Shown here: piece by piece, positions 9,503-16,543 of the stretch
Layout of the letters: every line of letters starts with the position of its first letter
Position numbering within the stretch: position 1 is the first letter of the stretch
Source of the DNA: Kitasatospora griseola
Lineage (GTDB): Bacteria > Actinomycetota > Actinomycetes > Streptomycetales > Streptomycetaceae
Length of the DNA: 38,619 bases
Direction of reading: 5' to 3'
NCBI RefSeq assembly: GCF_014648555.1
Contig: NZ_BMRI01000001.1
Span: forward strand, 30,480 to 69,098
Notes under the pieces: model-generated
Database searches by the model: none
What the model was told of the DNA's origin: nothing
What the model saw: the letters and a program-made list of their open reading frames with translations, nothing else
Translations under genes and position numbers: made by a program

Positions 9503-9694
9503 GGCTCCATGGTGACAGACGACGTTCGCCGAACCGCGTCCGGCCCCTTCGGGAACGCATTCCGACGGAGGGGGGCAACACGACGGAAATGCACCCGGCC
9601 ATTCGGGCCAGATACCCGCTAACGGCCCAATCCGCGCAGCATCTGCGCAGGTCAGCGAATTCCCGGGCGGAACGAAACGCCGATCCGGGGCCGC

Positions 9695-9716
9695 CCGGTA
9701 AGCGTGGACTTACTGG
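9695..9716. promoter_or_regulatory. Imperfect inverted repeat upstream of bfr
   Basis: CCGGTAAG (9695-9702) and CTTACTGG (9709-9716) are 7/8 complementary with a 6-nt spacer. This lies about 75 bases before bfr, in a 287-base gene-free stretch (9503-9789). It could be an operator, but the word does not match the iron box found before the ferredoxin gene. Low certainty. Confidence 0.25.
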
Positions 9717-9789
9717 AAGTGACCTCGACCGGCTGCCACGATGCGGGCAACCGGGCAGCGACCGGAACGAAGAGTCAGGAAGGCAGGCC

Positions 9790-10269
9790 ATGCAGGGCGA
9801 TCCCGAGGTCATCGAGTTCCTCAACGAGCAGCTGACCGCCGAGCTCACCGCGATCAACCAGTACTTCCTGCACGCGAAAATGCAGGAGAACAACGGCTGG
9901 ACGAAGCTCGCCAAATACACCCGGCACGAGTCCTTCGACGAGATGAAGCACGCCGAGACGCTGACCGACCGGATCCTGTTCCTGGAGGGGCTGCCGAACT
10001 ACCAGCGGCTGTTCCACGTCCGGATCGGGCAGACCGTCACGGAGATGTTCCAGGCCGACCGGCAGGTCGAGGTGGAGGCGATCGACCGCCTCAAGCGCGG
10101 GATCGTGGTGATGCGCGCCAAGAACGACGTCACCTCGGCGAACATCTTCGAGGACATCCTGGCCGACGAGGAACAGCACATCGACTACCTGGACACCCAG
10201 CTGGAACTGATCGACAAGCTCGGCGAGGCCCTCTACATCGCGCAGCTGATCGAGCAGCCCGACAGCTAG
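9790..10269 (+). CDS. bfr: Bacterioferritin
   Basis: A haem-containing ferritin of 159 residues forming 24-mer iron storage shells. The ferroxidase ligands fall at the E. coli positions: E18, E51, H54, E94, E127 and H130. The haem-ligating Met is present as M52 in ESFDEMKHAE. Length and helical pattern are standard for Bfr. ATG 9790 is preferred over the longer open frame because AGGAAGG (9777-9783) lies about 6 nt upstream and residue numbering then matches the family exactly. It converges with the bacterioferritin-associated ferredoxin gene, 18 bp apart; storage and release partners are thus adjacent but separately transcribed. Confidence 0.97.
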   Translation: MQGDPEVIEFLNEQLTAELTAINQYFLHAKMQENNGWTKLAKYTRHESFDEMKHAETLTDRILFLEGLPNYQRLFHVRIGQTVTEMFQADRQVEVEAIDRLKRGIVVMRAKNDVTSANIFEDILADEEQHIDYLDTQLELIDKLGEALYIAQLIEQPDS

Positions 10270-10287
10270 AGCCTGCCGGAGGGCCCG

Positions 10288-10521
10288 CTACGCCGCCTGC
10301 GGGGCGGCCTGCTCGGCCAGGCCGATCCGCTTGGCCAGCCGGGCGGTGGGGCACGGGCGGGCGCCGCTCTCGCCGAGCAGCGCCTGGATGCGCCGCACGC
10401 AGGAGCCGCAGTCGGTGCCGGCCTTGCAGCCGCGGGCTATCTGGCGCGGGGTGGTGGCGCCCTCGTCGATCTCCTGCTTGACCCGGGCCTCGGTGACCGC
10501 GTGGCACATGCACACGTACAT
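10288..10521 (-). CDS. bfd: Bacterioferritin-associated ferredoxin, (2Fe-2S)-binding
   Basis: A 77-residue BFD-like protein. Four cysteines suit a [2Fe-2S] cluster: C4 and C6 in MYVCMCHAVTE, and C36 and C39 in KAGTDCGSCVRRIQALL. In characterised systems Bfd docks on bacterioferritin and delivers electrons to release stored iron. The ATG at 10521 has GGAAGGGG about 6 nt upstream. A putative iron box lies 28 bases upstream, suggesting induction by iron starvation, which fits an iron-release role. The adjacent convergent gene encodes bacterioferritin. The C-terminal tail (LAKRIGLAEQAAPQAA) is not part of the cluster fold. Confidence 0.93.
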   Translation of the reverse strand: MYVCMCHAVTEARVKQEIDEGATTPRQIARGCKAGTDCGSCVRRIQALLGESGARPCPTARLAKRIGLAEQAAPQAA

Positions 10522-10548
10522 GTGCGGCCCCTTCCAGCTCGGCGCTTG

Positions 10549-10567
10549 TTTACTGAGCCTTACCTTA
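10549..10567 (-). promoter_or_regulatory. Putative DmdR1/IdeR iron box upstream of bfd
   Basis: Read on the minus strand the site is TAAGGTAAGGCTCAGTAAA. Against the IdeR/DmdR1 consensus TWAGGTWAGSCTWACCTWA it matches about 15 of 19 positions, with a perfect first half. It lies directly upstream of the ribosome site of the ferredoxin gene, where a bound repressor would block transcription under iron repletion. Confidence 0.7.
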
Positions 10568-10587
10568 CCTGGTGCTCCGGGTACGAA

Positions 10588-10631
10588 GAAGGCCCCTCGG
10601 TCCTCGGATCACCGAAAACGGAGGGGCCTTC
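10588..10631 (-). terminator. Terminator downstream of the DAHP synthase gene
   Basis: A perfect 11-bp stem, GAAGGCCCCTC (10588-10598) and GAGGGGCCTTC (10621-10631), encloses a 22-nt loop. It lies about 30 bases past the DAHP synthase stop and insulates the bfd promoter from it. Confidence 0.85.
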
Positions 10632-10661
10632 GTCACACCGGCCGGGGCCGGTCACGCGCCG

Positions 10662-11993
10662 CTACTGGCCGCGGTACATCTCGGCCACCAGGAACGCCAG
10701 GTCCAGCGACTGGCTGCGGTTGAGCCGCGGGTCGCAGGCGGTCTCATAGCGCTGGTGCAGGTCGTCGACCAGCACCTCGTCGCCGCCGCCGACGCACTCG
10801 GTGACGTCGTCGCCGGTCAGCTCCACGTGGATGCCGCCCGGGTGGGTGCCCAGCGCGCGGTGGACCTCGAAGAAGCCCTTGACCTCGTCGAGCACGTCGT
10901 CGAACTTGCGGGTCTTGTGGCCGCTGGACGCCTCGTAGGTGTTGCCGTGCATCGGGTCGCTGATCCACACCACCTGGGCGCCGGACGCGGTGACCTTCTC
11001 CACCAGGGTGGGCAGGTGGTCGCGGATCTTGCCCGCGCCCATCCGGGTGATGAAGGTGAGGCGGCCGGGCTCGCGGTCCGGGTCCAGCCGGTCGATCAGG
11101 GTGAGCGCCTCGTCGACCGAGGTGGTCGGGCCGAGCTTCACGCCGATCGGGTTGCGGATCTTCGATGCGAACTCGATGTGCGCGTGGTCGAGCTGACGGG
11201 TGCGCTCGCCGATCCACACCATGTGGCCGGAGACGTCGTACAGATCGCCGGTGCGCGAGTCGGTGCGGGTCAGCGCCGTCTCGTAGTCCAGGATCAGCGC
11301 CTCGTGCGAGGAGAAGAACTCGACCGTCTTGAACTCCTCCGGGGCCACCCCGCAGGCGTTCATGAAGGCCAGCGCCTGGTCGATCTCCCGGGCCAGCTGC
11401 TCGTAGCGCTGACCGGCCGGGGAGTTGCGCACGAAGTCCTGGTTCCAGGCGTGCACCTGGCGCAGGTCGGCGTAACCGCCGGTGGTGAAGGCGCGCACCA
11501 GGTTCAGGGTCGAGGCGGAGGCGTTGTACATCCGCTTCAGGCGCTCCGGGTCCGGAATCCGGGACTCGGGGGTGAACTCGAAGCCGTTCACCGAGTCGCC
11601 GCGGTACACCGGCAGCGTCACGCCGTCGCGGGTCTCGGTGTTCTTCGAGCGCGGCTTGGAGTACTGGCCGGCGATCCGGCCGACCTTCACCACCGGCACG
11701 GAGGCGGCGTAGGTGAGCACCGCCGCCATCTGGAGCAGGGTCTTCAGCTTGTTGCGGATGTGGTCGGCCGACACGCCGTCGAAGGCCTCGGCGCAGTCAC
11801 CGCCCTGCAGCAGGAACGCCTCACCACGCGCGACGGCGCCGAGCCGGGCCCGCAGCTGGTCGCACTCGCCGGCGAAGACGAGCGGCGGATAGGAGGCGAG
11901 CTCCGCAAGGGTCTTGCGCAGAGCCTCTTGGTCCGGCCATTCAGGCTGCTGCGCCGCGGGCAGGGACTGCCAGGAGTGGTTAGTCACGGTCAC
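10662..11993 (-). CDS. Class II 3-deoxy-7-phosphoheptulonate (DAHP) synthase
   Basis: Catalyses the first shikimate-pathway step, phosphoenolpyruvate plus erythrose 4-phosphate to DAHP. The 443-residue protein is of the plant/actinobacterial class II type, like M. tuberculosis AroG. Signatures: LLQGGDCAEAF with the metal-ligand Cys, GRIAGQYSKPRS, PVYRGDSVNGFEF, ASTLNLVRAF, WIGERTRQLDHAHIEF, NPIGVKLGPT, RMGAGKIRDHLP, WISDPMHGNTYE and GGIHVELTGDDVTECVGG carrying further metal ligands. The start is GTG 11993; GTG 11987 is an alternative. A TAGCCT -10 ends 7 nt before GTG 11993 and no ribosome site is seen, so the mRNA may be leaderless. It is back to back with the attenuated trpE-type gene. Confidence 0.95.
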   Translation of the reverse strand: MTVTNHSWQSLPAAQQPEWPDQEALRKTLAELASYPPLVFAGECDQLRARLGAVARGEAFLLQGGDCAEAFDGVSADHIRNKLKTLLQMAAVLTYAASVPVVKVGRIAGQYSKPRSKNTETRDGVTLPVYRGDSVNGFEFTPESRIPDPERLKRMYNASASTLNLVRAFTTGGYADLRQVHAWNQDFVRNSPAGQRYEQLAREIDQALAFMNACGVAPEEFKTVEFFSSHEALILDYETALTRTDSRTGDLYDVSGHMVWIGERTRQLDHAHIEFASKIRNPIGVKLGPTTSVDEALTLIDRLDPDREPGRLTFITRMGAGKIRDHLPTLVEKVTASGAQVVWISDPMHGNTYEASSGHKTRKFDDVLDEVKGFFEVHRALGTHPGGIHVELTGDDVTECVGGGDEVLVDDLHQRYETACDPRLNRSQSLDLAFLVAEMYRGQ

Positions 11994-12000
11994 AAGGGCA

Positions 12001-12006
12001 AGGCTA
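12001..12006 (-). promoter_or_regulatory. -10 box of the DAHP synthase gene
   Basis: TAGCCT on the minus strand ends 7 nt before GTG 11993, placing the transcript start at the initiation codon. The -35 is not clear. Confidence 0.45.
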
Positions 12007-12089
12007 CGGGGTCGCCGGAGCAGGACGGGGACGCCGCCCGGTGGGTGAGACAGCTCGTGGACATCCCCCCGGGCGGGCGAACAGTGGGC

Positions 12090-12095
12090 TATCGT
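12090..12095 (+). promoter_or_regulatory. -10 box of the trp leader
   Basis: TATCGT fits TANNNT and ends 7 nt before the leader-peptide GTG at 12103. The leader peptide would then be translated from a leaderless transcript, since no Shine-Dalgarno sequence precedes it. Confidence 0.5.
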
Positions 12096-12102
12096 CTGCT
12101 CC

Positions 12103-12174
12103 GTGACCGCGACCTACACCTGCTCCTGGTGGTGGGCCTGCCCGTTGGGCGGCCCACGGATCGCGCGTCCCTAG
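12103..12174 (+). CDS. Trp leader peptide
   Basis: A 23-codon ORF starting GTG: VTATYTCSWWWACPLGG followed by PRIARP and TAG. Three consecutive Trp codons occupy 12127-12135. It ends just before a strong terminator hairpin and precedes the anthranilate-synthase-type gene. Its only evident job is to report charged tRNA-Trp levels by ribosome stalling. Confidence 0.92.
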   Translation: MTATYTCSWWWACPLGGPRIARP

Positions 12175-12210
12175 CTGACGAACGACGGCCGCCCTTCGGG
12201 GCGGCCGTCG
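12132..12210 (+). terminator. Trp attenuator (competing stems and terminator)
   Basis: Stem 1:2 pairs GTGGGCC (12132-12138) with GGCCCAC (12151-12157). The terminator stem 3:4 is a perfect 12 bp (12183-12194 with 12199-12210) capped by a TTCG loop. The alternative stem 2:3 pairs GGGCGGCC (12147-12154) with GGCCGCCC (12187-12194), which would break the terminator. Ribosomes stalled on the Trp codons cover strand 1 and favour 2:3, giving read-through when tryptophan is short. There is no U-tract after the terminator, common in streptomycetes. A similar attenuator has been described before a Streptomyces venezuelae anthranilate synthase gene. Confidence 0.92.
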
Positions 12211-12290
12211 GCGTCTGTGTCCAGCGTCACGACCGTTCCGGAGGGCGGCGGCAGAGCCCGCAGCCCACTCCCGGAAGGACCCCCGCAGTC

Positions 12291-14228
12291 GTGACCACCA
12301 CCGCAGCCGACCTGCTCGCCCGGCTCACCGCGCCCGGCGCCCCCGCCTTCGCCCTGCTGCACCGCCGCGCGCCGCGGCTCGCGCCGGACACCGTCGAGCT
12401 GCTGCTCGGCACCGTCTCCGAGCACGACACGCTGGCCGAACTGCCGGTGCGCCACGGCGTGCCCGCCGACGGCCCCCGGCACGACCTGCTGGCCCTGGTC
12501 CCCTACGCCCAGCTGCGCGAACGCGGCTTCGCCGCCCGCCAGGACGGCACCCCGCTGCGCGCCCTGGCCGTCGAGGAGCAGCACGCGCTGCCGCTGGCCG
12601 AGCTGCTGGCCGCGCTGCCGAACGCGCCGGTCGAGCTGCTCGGCGGCGGGTTCGACATCGCGGACGAGGAGTACGCCGGGATCGTCCGGCGGGTGATCGA
12701 GGACGAGATCGGGCGCGGCGAGGGCGCCAACTTCGTCATCCGGCGCGACTTCCGGGCCGAACTGGCCGGCTTCTCCACCGCCACCGCGCTGACCCTGTTC
12801 CGGCGACTGCTGGAGCAGGAGCGCGGCGCGTACTGGACGTTCCTGGTGCACACCGGCGACCGGGTGCTGGTCGGCGCGTCCCCCGAGGTCCACGTCCGGC
12901 AGTCCGGCGGCACCGTGGTGATGAACCCGATCTCCGGCACCTACCGCTATCCGCCGACCGGCCCCACCGCCGAGTCCCTCCTCGAATTCCTGCGCGACCC
13001 CAAGGAGTTGGAGGAGCTCACCATGGTGGTCGACGAGGAACTGAAGATGATGTGCGCGGTCGGCGACCTCGGCGGGCAGGTGCTCGGGCCGCGGCTGAAG
13101 GAGATGTCGCACCTCGCGCACACCGAGTACGAGCTGCGCGGCCGCACCTCGCTGGACGTCCGGGAGGTGCTGCGGGAGACCATGTTCGCCGCCACCGTCA
13201 CCGGCAGCCCCGTGCAGAACGCCACCCGGGTCATCGACCGGTACGAGCGCGGCGGACGCGGCTACTACTCGGGCGCGCTGGCGCTGATCGGCCGCTCCGC
13301 CAGCGGCGGCCAGCAGCTGGACTCGCCGATCTGCATCCGGGCCGCCGACATCGACCCCGCCGACGGCTCGCTGGTGGTCCGGGTCGGCGCCACCCTGGTC
13401 CGGCACTCCGACCCGTACTCGGAGGTCGCCGAGACGCACGCCAAGGCCGCCGGCGTGCTCTCCGCGATCGGCGCCCGCCCGGCCCGGCCCGCCAGGGCCG
13501 CCGCCGCCCGGCCGCGGCTCGCCGAGGACCACCGGGTGCAGGCCGCACTGGGCTCCCGCCGCGCGGGACTCGCCCCGTTCTGGCTGCGGATGCAGCAGCC
13601 GGCCGAGCCCCGGCCGGACGCGCACGCCCTGGTGGTGGACGGCGAGGACACCTTCACCGCGATGCTCGCCCACCTGCTGCGCTCGCTCGGGCACACCGTC
13701 ACCGTGCTGCGCCACGACACGCCCGGGCTGCGCGAGCGGGCCGCCGCCCACCCCGGCCCGCTGGTGCTCGGCCCCGGCCCCGGCGACCCCGCCGACCCGG
13801 CCGACCCGAAGATGGCGCTGCTGCGCCCGATCGTCGCCGACGCCCTCGCCGCCGCCCGGGACGGCTCCCGCACCGCCCCGCTGCTGGCCGTCTGCCTCAG
13901 CCACCAGCTGCTGTCCGCGCAGCTCGGCCTGCCGCTGGCCCGCAAGGCCGTGCCCTACCAGGGCGCGCAGGAGGCCGTCGACCTGTTCGGCGTCCGCCGC
14001 ACCGTCGGCTTCTACAACACCTTCACCGCGCGCTGCGACGGCCCCGCGGCGCAGCGGCTGGCCGCCGACGGCGTCGAGGTGGCCCGCGACCCGCGCACCG
14101 GCGACGTGCACGCGCTGCGCGGGCCGGGCTTCGCGAGCCTGCAGTTCCACCCCGAGTCGGTGCTGACCAGGGACGGCGTGGAGATCGTCGCGGAGCTGCT
14201 GCGCGGCGTCCCGGCGGTGCGCCGCTGA
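12291..14228 (+). CDS. Fused anthranilate synthase (TrpE-TrpG type)
   Basis: A fusion of about 645 residues: chorismate-utilising synthase domain (about 1-400) and class I glutamine amidotransferase domain (about 440-645). The synthase part shows MNPISGTYRY, EELTMVVDEELKMMC, TMFAATVTGSPVQNA, RGYYSGALALIG and RVGATLVRHSDPYSEVAETHAKA. The amidotransferase part has the nucleophile Cys in LLAVCLSHQLLS and the His-Glu pair in FHPES. GTG 12291 is chosen because GGAAGG lies upstream and the open frame before it only crosses the leader and antisense DNA. The usual LLES tryptophan-binding motif is replaced by LLHR, as in PhzE-like enzymes, suggesting weak feedback inhibition. Aminodeoxyisochorismate formation is an alternative activity, but Trp attenuation argues for anthranilate. 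Confidence 0.9.
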   Translation: MTTTAADLLARLTAPGAPAFALLHRRAPRLAPDTVELLLGTVSEHDTLAELPVRHGVPADGPRHDLLALVPYAQLRERGFAARQDGTPLRALAVEEQHALPLAELLAALPNAPVELLGGGFDIADEEYAGIVRRVIEDEIGRGEGANFVIRRDFRAELAGFSTATALTLFRRLLEQERGAYWTFLVHTGDRVLVGASPEVHVRQSGGTVVMNPISGTYRYPPTGPTAESLLEFLRDPKELEELTMVVDEELKMMCAVGDLGGQVLGPRLKEMSHLAHTEYELRGRTSLDVREVLRETMFAATVTGSPVQNATRVIDRYERGGRGYYSGALALIGRSASGGQQLDSPICIRAADIDPADGSLVVRVGATLVRHSDPYSEVAETHAKAAGVLSAIGARPARPARAAAARPRLAEDHRVQAALGSRRAGLAPFWLRMQQPAEPRPDAHALVVDGEDTFTAMLAHLLRSLGHTVTVLRHDTPGLRERAAAHPGPLVLGPGPGDPADPADPKMALLRPIVADALAAARDGSRTAPLLAVCLSHQLLSAQLGLPLARKAVPYQGAQEAVDLFGVRRTVGFYNTFTARCDGPAAQRLAADGVEVARDPRTGDVHALRGPGFASLQFHPESVLTRDGVEIVAELLRGVPAVRR

Positions 14229-14336
14229 CCCGTCCGCCACACCCGCCCCGCCCGCACCGAACGCCGAAAACGCCTAGTCCGGACTTGAGTTGACTGATAT
14301 TCATATCTCGCCGCGCGAGGGGGAATCGAGGAAGAC

Positions 14337-14687
14337 ATGGCGTATTCGGCAGAACACGAAACGATGGAGATCGTCCTGGACGACGGCACCGTCCTGCACG
14401 CCGCCGTCCGGGCGGACACCGAGCGGGCGGCCGGCGACGCGGGGGCCGTCTCCCGGACGGTGACGCACAGCCTGGGCGAGGTGCGGCGGACCGTCCGGGC
14501 GGTCGGCCGCTGGGCCCGGGACACCGCGCGGGAGGCCGGCGACCCGGACTCCTTCGAGGTGGAGTTCGGGCTGACGCTGGGGCTGAAATCCGGCCAGCTG
14601 ATCAGCGTGCTGGCGGAGGCGTCCGGGGAGGCCAGCCTGGTGGTGCGACTCGGCTGGTCCCGCCCGGACGAGCGCCCCGCCGAGTGA
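14337..14687 (+). CDS. Trypsin-co-occurring (Trypco1 / CU044_2847-like) protein
   Basis: A 116-residue protein resembling the trypsin-co-occurring domain 1 family, named for its association with trypsin-like proteases in bacterial conflict and signalling loci. The pattern seen is an N-terminal strand pair with an acidic turn (MEIVLDDGTVLHAAV), a central amphipathic helix (SRTVTHSLGEVRRTVRAVGRWA) and a C-terminal FEVEFGLTLGLKSGQLISV...ASLVVRLGW, which is the most typical part. ATG 14337 follows GAGGAAG. The gene begins the four-gene island, and its TGA overlaps the protease GTG (GTGA). It could be a regulatory or targeting subunit of the protease; its biochemical function is not established. 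Family call from memory of the motif. Confidence 0.8.
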   Translation: MAYSAEHETMEIVLDDGTVLHAAVRADTERAAGDAGAVSRTVTHSLGEVRRTVRAVGRWARDTAREAGDPDSFEVEFGLTLGLKSGQLISVLAEASGEASLVVRLGWSRPDERPAE

Positions 14688-15571
14688 CCGCGCAGGACGC
14701 GCCGGCCGCCGCGCTCTGGTTGGCCGGGTCCGACGACGAGTTCCTCGGCAGCGGCTTCCACCTGGGCGCGGGCCGGGTGGTCAGCTGCGCCCACGTGGTG
14801 GCCGGACAACCGGTGGTGACGGTCCGCCACTCCGGCACCCCGCACCCGGCCCGGGTGGTGCTGCTGGCCCCGCCCGAGCGCCCGCCCGGATCCGCCGTGC
14901 ACCCGCCGCCGGACCTGGCGGTGCTGGCCGTCCCCGGCCTGGCCGACGCCCCTGCCGTCCGACTCGCCGAGCGCGACATCGCGTACGGCACGGACGTGCT
15001 GGTGCACGGCTACGCGGTGAACGCGGTGACCCGCGAGGTCGGCCCGGAGTCGACCCGGCTGACGGTGGCCGGCCCGTCGGGCATCGGCCTGCGCGGCGAA
15101 CAGGGCTGGATCCCACGGGGGTTGAGCGGCAGCATGGCCGTGGACGGGAACGGCCGGGTGGTCGGCATGGTGAAGGCCACCGCGGACCACCGCAACCCGG
15201 TGGGCGGCTGGCTGACCCCGCTGTCCGAACTGCTGCCGCTGCTCGGCGGACCCCCGCCCGCGCCCGAGCCGCAGGTCACCGCGCTGTCCTGCGCCCGGCT
15301 GCTGGCCGAGGTCGCCCTGCTGGAGGACCCGGCGGTGCGGCTGGAGCTGGTCCAGTCCGTGAACGAGCAACTCGGCCCCGACGCACGGATCAAGGTGCCC
15401 TACCACGGGCATGCATACCTGCACCTGCGCGGCATCGCCGCCGCCTGCCTGAACCACAGCGACCCCGCCACCGCCCTGCCCGCGCTGCTGAACGGGGCCC
15501 TCGCCCTGTGCGGACCGCACCGGGCGCTCGCCGAACTCGGAAGACTGCTGCACATCGACCCGGAGGGGTGA
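14684..15571 (+). CDS. Trypsin-like serine protease with C-terminal helical adaptor (EAD-like)
   Basis: A 295-residue protein without signal peptide, so probably cytosolic. The protease domain (about 1-190) has the catalytic triad H37 (VVSCAHVV), D77 (PPDLAVLAV) and S148 (GLSGSM, in place of GDSGG), plus an oxyanion region GWIPRGLSGS. Residues about 200-295 form an all-helical domain (ARLLAEVALLEDPAVRLELV, then LHLRGIAAACLNHSD, then ALAELGRLL) similar to effector-associated domains, which couple proteases to partners by homotypic contact. Translation starts at GTG 14684, overlapping the Trypco1 stop. The membrane protein gene follows 3 bases after its stop. Substrate and trigger are unknown. 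Protease call is firm; adaptor class is inference. Confidence 0.85.
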   Translation: MTAQDAPAAALWLAGSDDEFLGSGFHLGAGRVVSCAHVVAGQPVVTVRHSGTPHPARVVLLAPPERPPGSAVHPPPDLAVLAVPGLADAPAVRLAERDIAYGTDVLVHGYAVNAVTREVGPESTRLTVAGPSGIGLRGEQGWIPRGLSGSMAVDGNGRVVGMVKATADHRNPVGGWLTPLSELLPLLGGPPPAPEPQVTALSCARLLAEVALLEDPAVRLELVQSVNEQLGPDARIKVPYHGHAYLHLRGIAAACLNHSDPATALPALLNGALALCGPHRALAELGRLLHIDPEG

Positions 15572-15574
15572 GGG

Positions 15575-16534
15575 ATGGACCGCTGCACCAGGGAGACCCG
15601 GCACATGCTGCAGCGCATCCTGTCGGGCTGGTACGAACTGGCCCTGCCGCTGCCCCACCTGGAACAGCACCTCGCCGAACAGACCGACTACGTCGTCCAG
15701 GTCCACCACACCGGCCTCCCGCAGTCCGCCCAGCGGATCGCCAAGTACCTGGCCGAGGACCACGCCCAGCCCGCCGCCGCGATCGGCCACCTGCACGACT
15801 GGCTGACCGACGCCATGGGCACCCAACTGCGCGGCGACTGGGTGGCGTTCCTCGGCCGGGTGCAGGACGCCCGCGGGCTGACGGTGGACCAGCGCGCCGA
15901 CTTCGTGGTGATCGCCGAGGTGCTCTGCTTCCCGGCGCAGCCGTCGGAGCACGCCACCGGCCTGGAACTGCTCGTCCTGGCCGAAGCGGCCCTGTCCAGC
16001 GGCAGCCCCGCCCTGCTGCTGCTCGAAATCGACCGCCTCGACGAGCAGTTGGCCCAACAGGCCCGGGCCGCGGTGGAACGCTCACGGGCCTACGTCCCGC
16101 ACGTGCCGACCCCGCCCCGGTACTGGCCGGTCGCAGCTGTCGTCGCCGTGCTGCTGACCGTCGCGGGCGTGGTGACGGCCGCACTGCTGCCCGGCGGGCC
16201 GCCGCCGCTGCCCGACCAGGAGGTGCGCTGGGACCCCGCCGAAGTGGAGCCGAACGGCCTGTCCACCGCACAGGTGAACGTCCCGGCGGAGGCGCACCGC
16301 CTGGTGGCGCACATCCAGCTGACGGATCAGCATCCGGCTCTCGGCAGCTGCACCGACATGCAGGTCTACCTCGACACCGACCTGGGCGAGTTCACCAAGT
16401 GGCAGCCCGCGGACGCCACGCTGTCCGTCGCCGTGCCGCCCGGCCACACCAAACTGACCATCTCCCTGCACCTGAAGGCCCCGAACGGCTGCATACAGCG
16501 CATCGACACCCAGCGCGTCGAGTTCGAACGATAG
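15575..16534 (+). CDS. Single-pass membrane protein with helical cytosolic domain
   Basis: A 319-residue protein of unrecognised family. Residues 1-180 are helical and lack a signal; one membrane helix lies at about 184-205 (YWPVAAVVAVLLTVAGVVTA). About 110 outer residues are strand-rich, with cysteines C259 and C306 able to form a disulfide. Residues about 12-95 align by eye with the protease C-terminal adaptor (leucine-rich helix, central V.V..G turn, P-AAAI..L..WL helix), suggesting the two domains interact. ATG 15575 follows GGAGGGG at the protease gene's end. The lipoprotein gene is next. Proposed role: to carry an outside signal to the protease; this rests on topology and gene order only. 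Confidence 0.8.
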   Translation: MDRCTRETRHMLQRILSGWYELALPLPHLEQHLAEQTDYVVQVHHTGLPQSAQRIAKYLAEDHAQPAAAIGHLHDWLTDAMGTQLRGDWVAFLGRVQDARGLTVDQRADFVVIAEVLCFPAQPSEHATGLELLVLAEAALSSGSPALLLLEIDRLDEQLAQQARAAVERSRAYVPHVPTPPRYWPVAAVVAVLLTVAGVVTAALLPGGPPPLPDQEVRWDPAEVEPNGLSTAQVNVPAEAHRLVAHIQLTDQHPALGSCTDMQVYLDTDLGEFTKWQPADATLSVAVPPGHTKLTISLHLKAPNGCIQRIDTQRVEFER

Positions 16535-16543
16535 GAGGTCCCC

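Noticed and set aside
10572..12290. Open frame continuing upstream of the anthranilate synthase gene for about 570 codons
   Set aside because: It runs antisense through the DAHP synthase gene and across the attenuator. It is a high-GC shadow; the real start has its own ribosome site at 12291.
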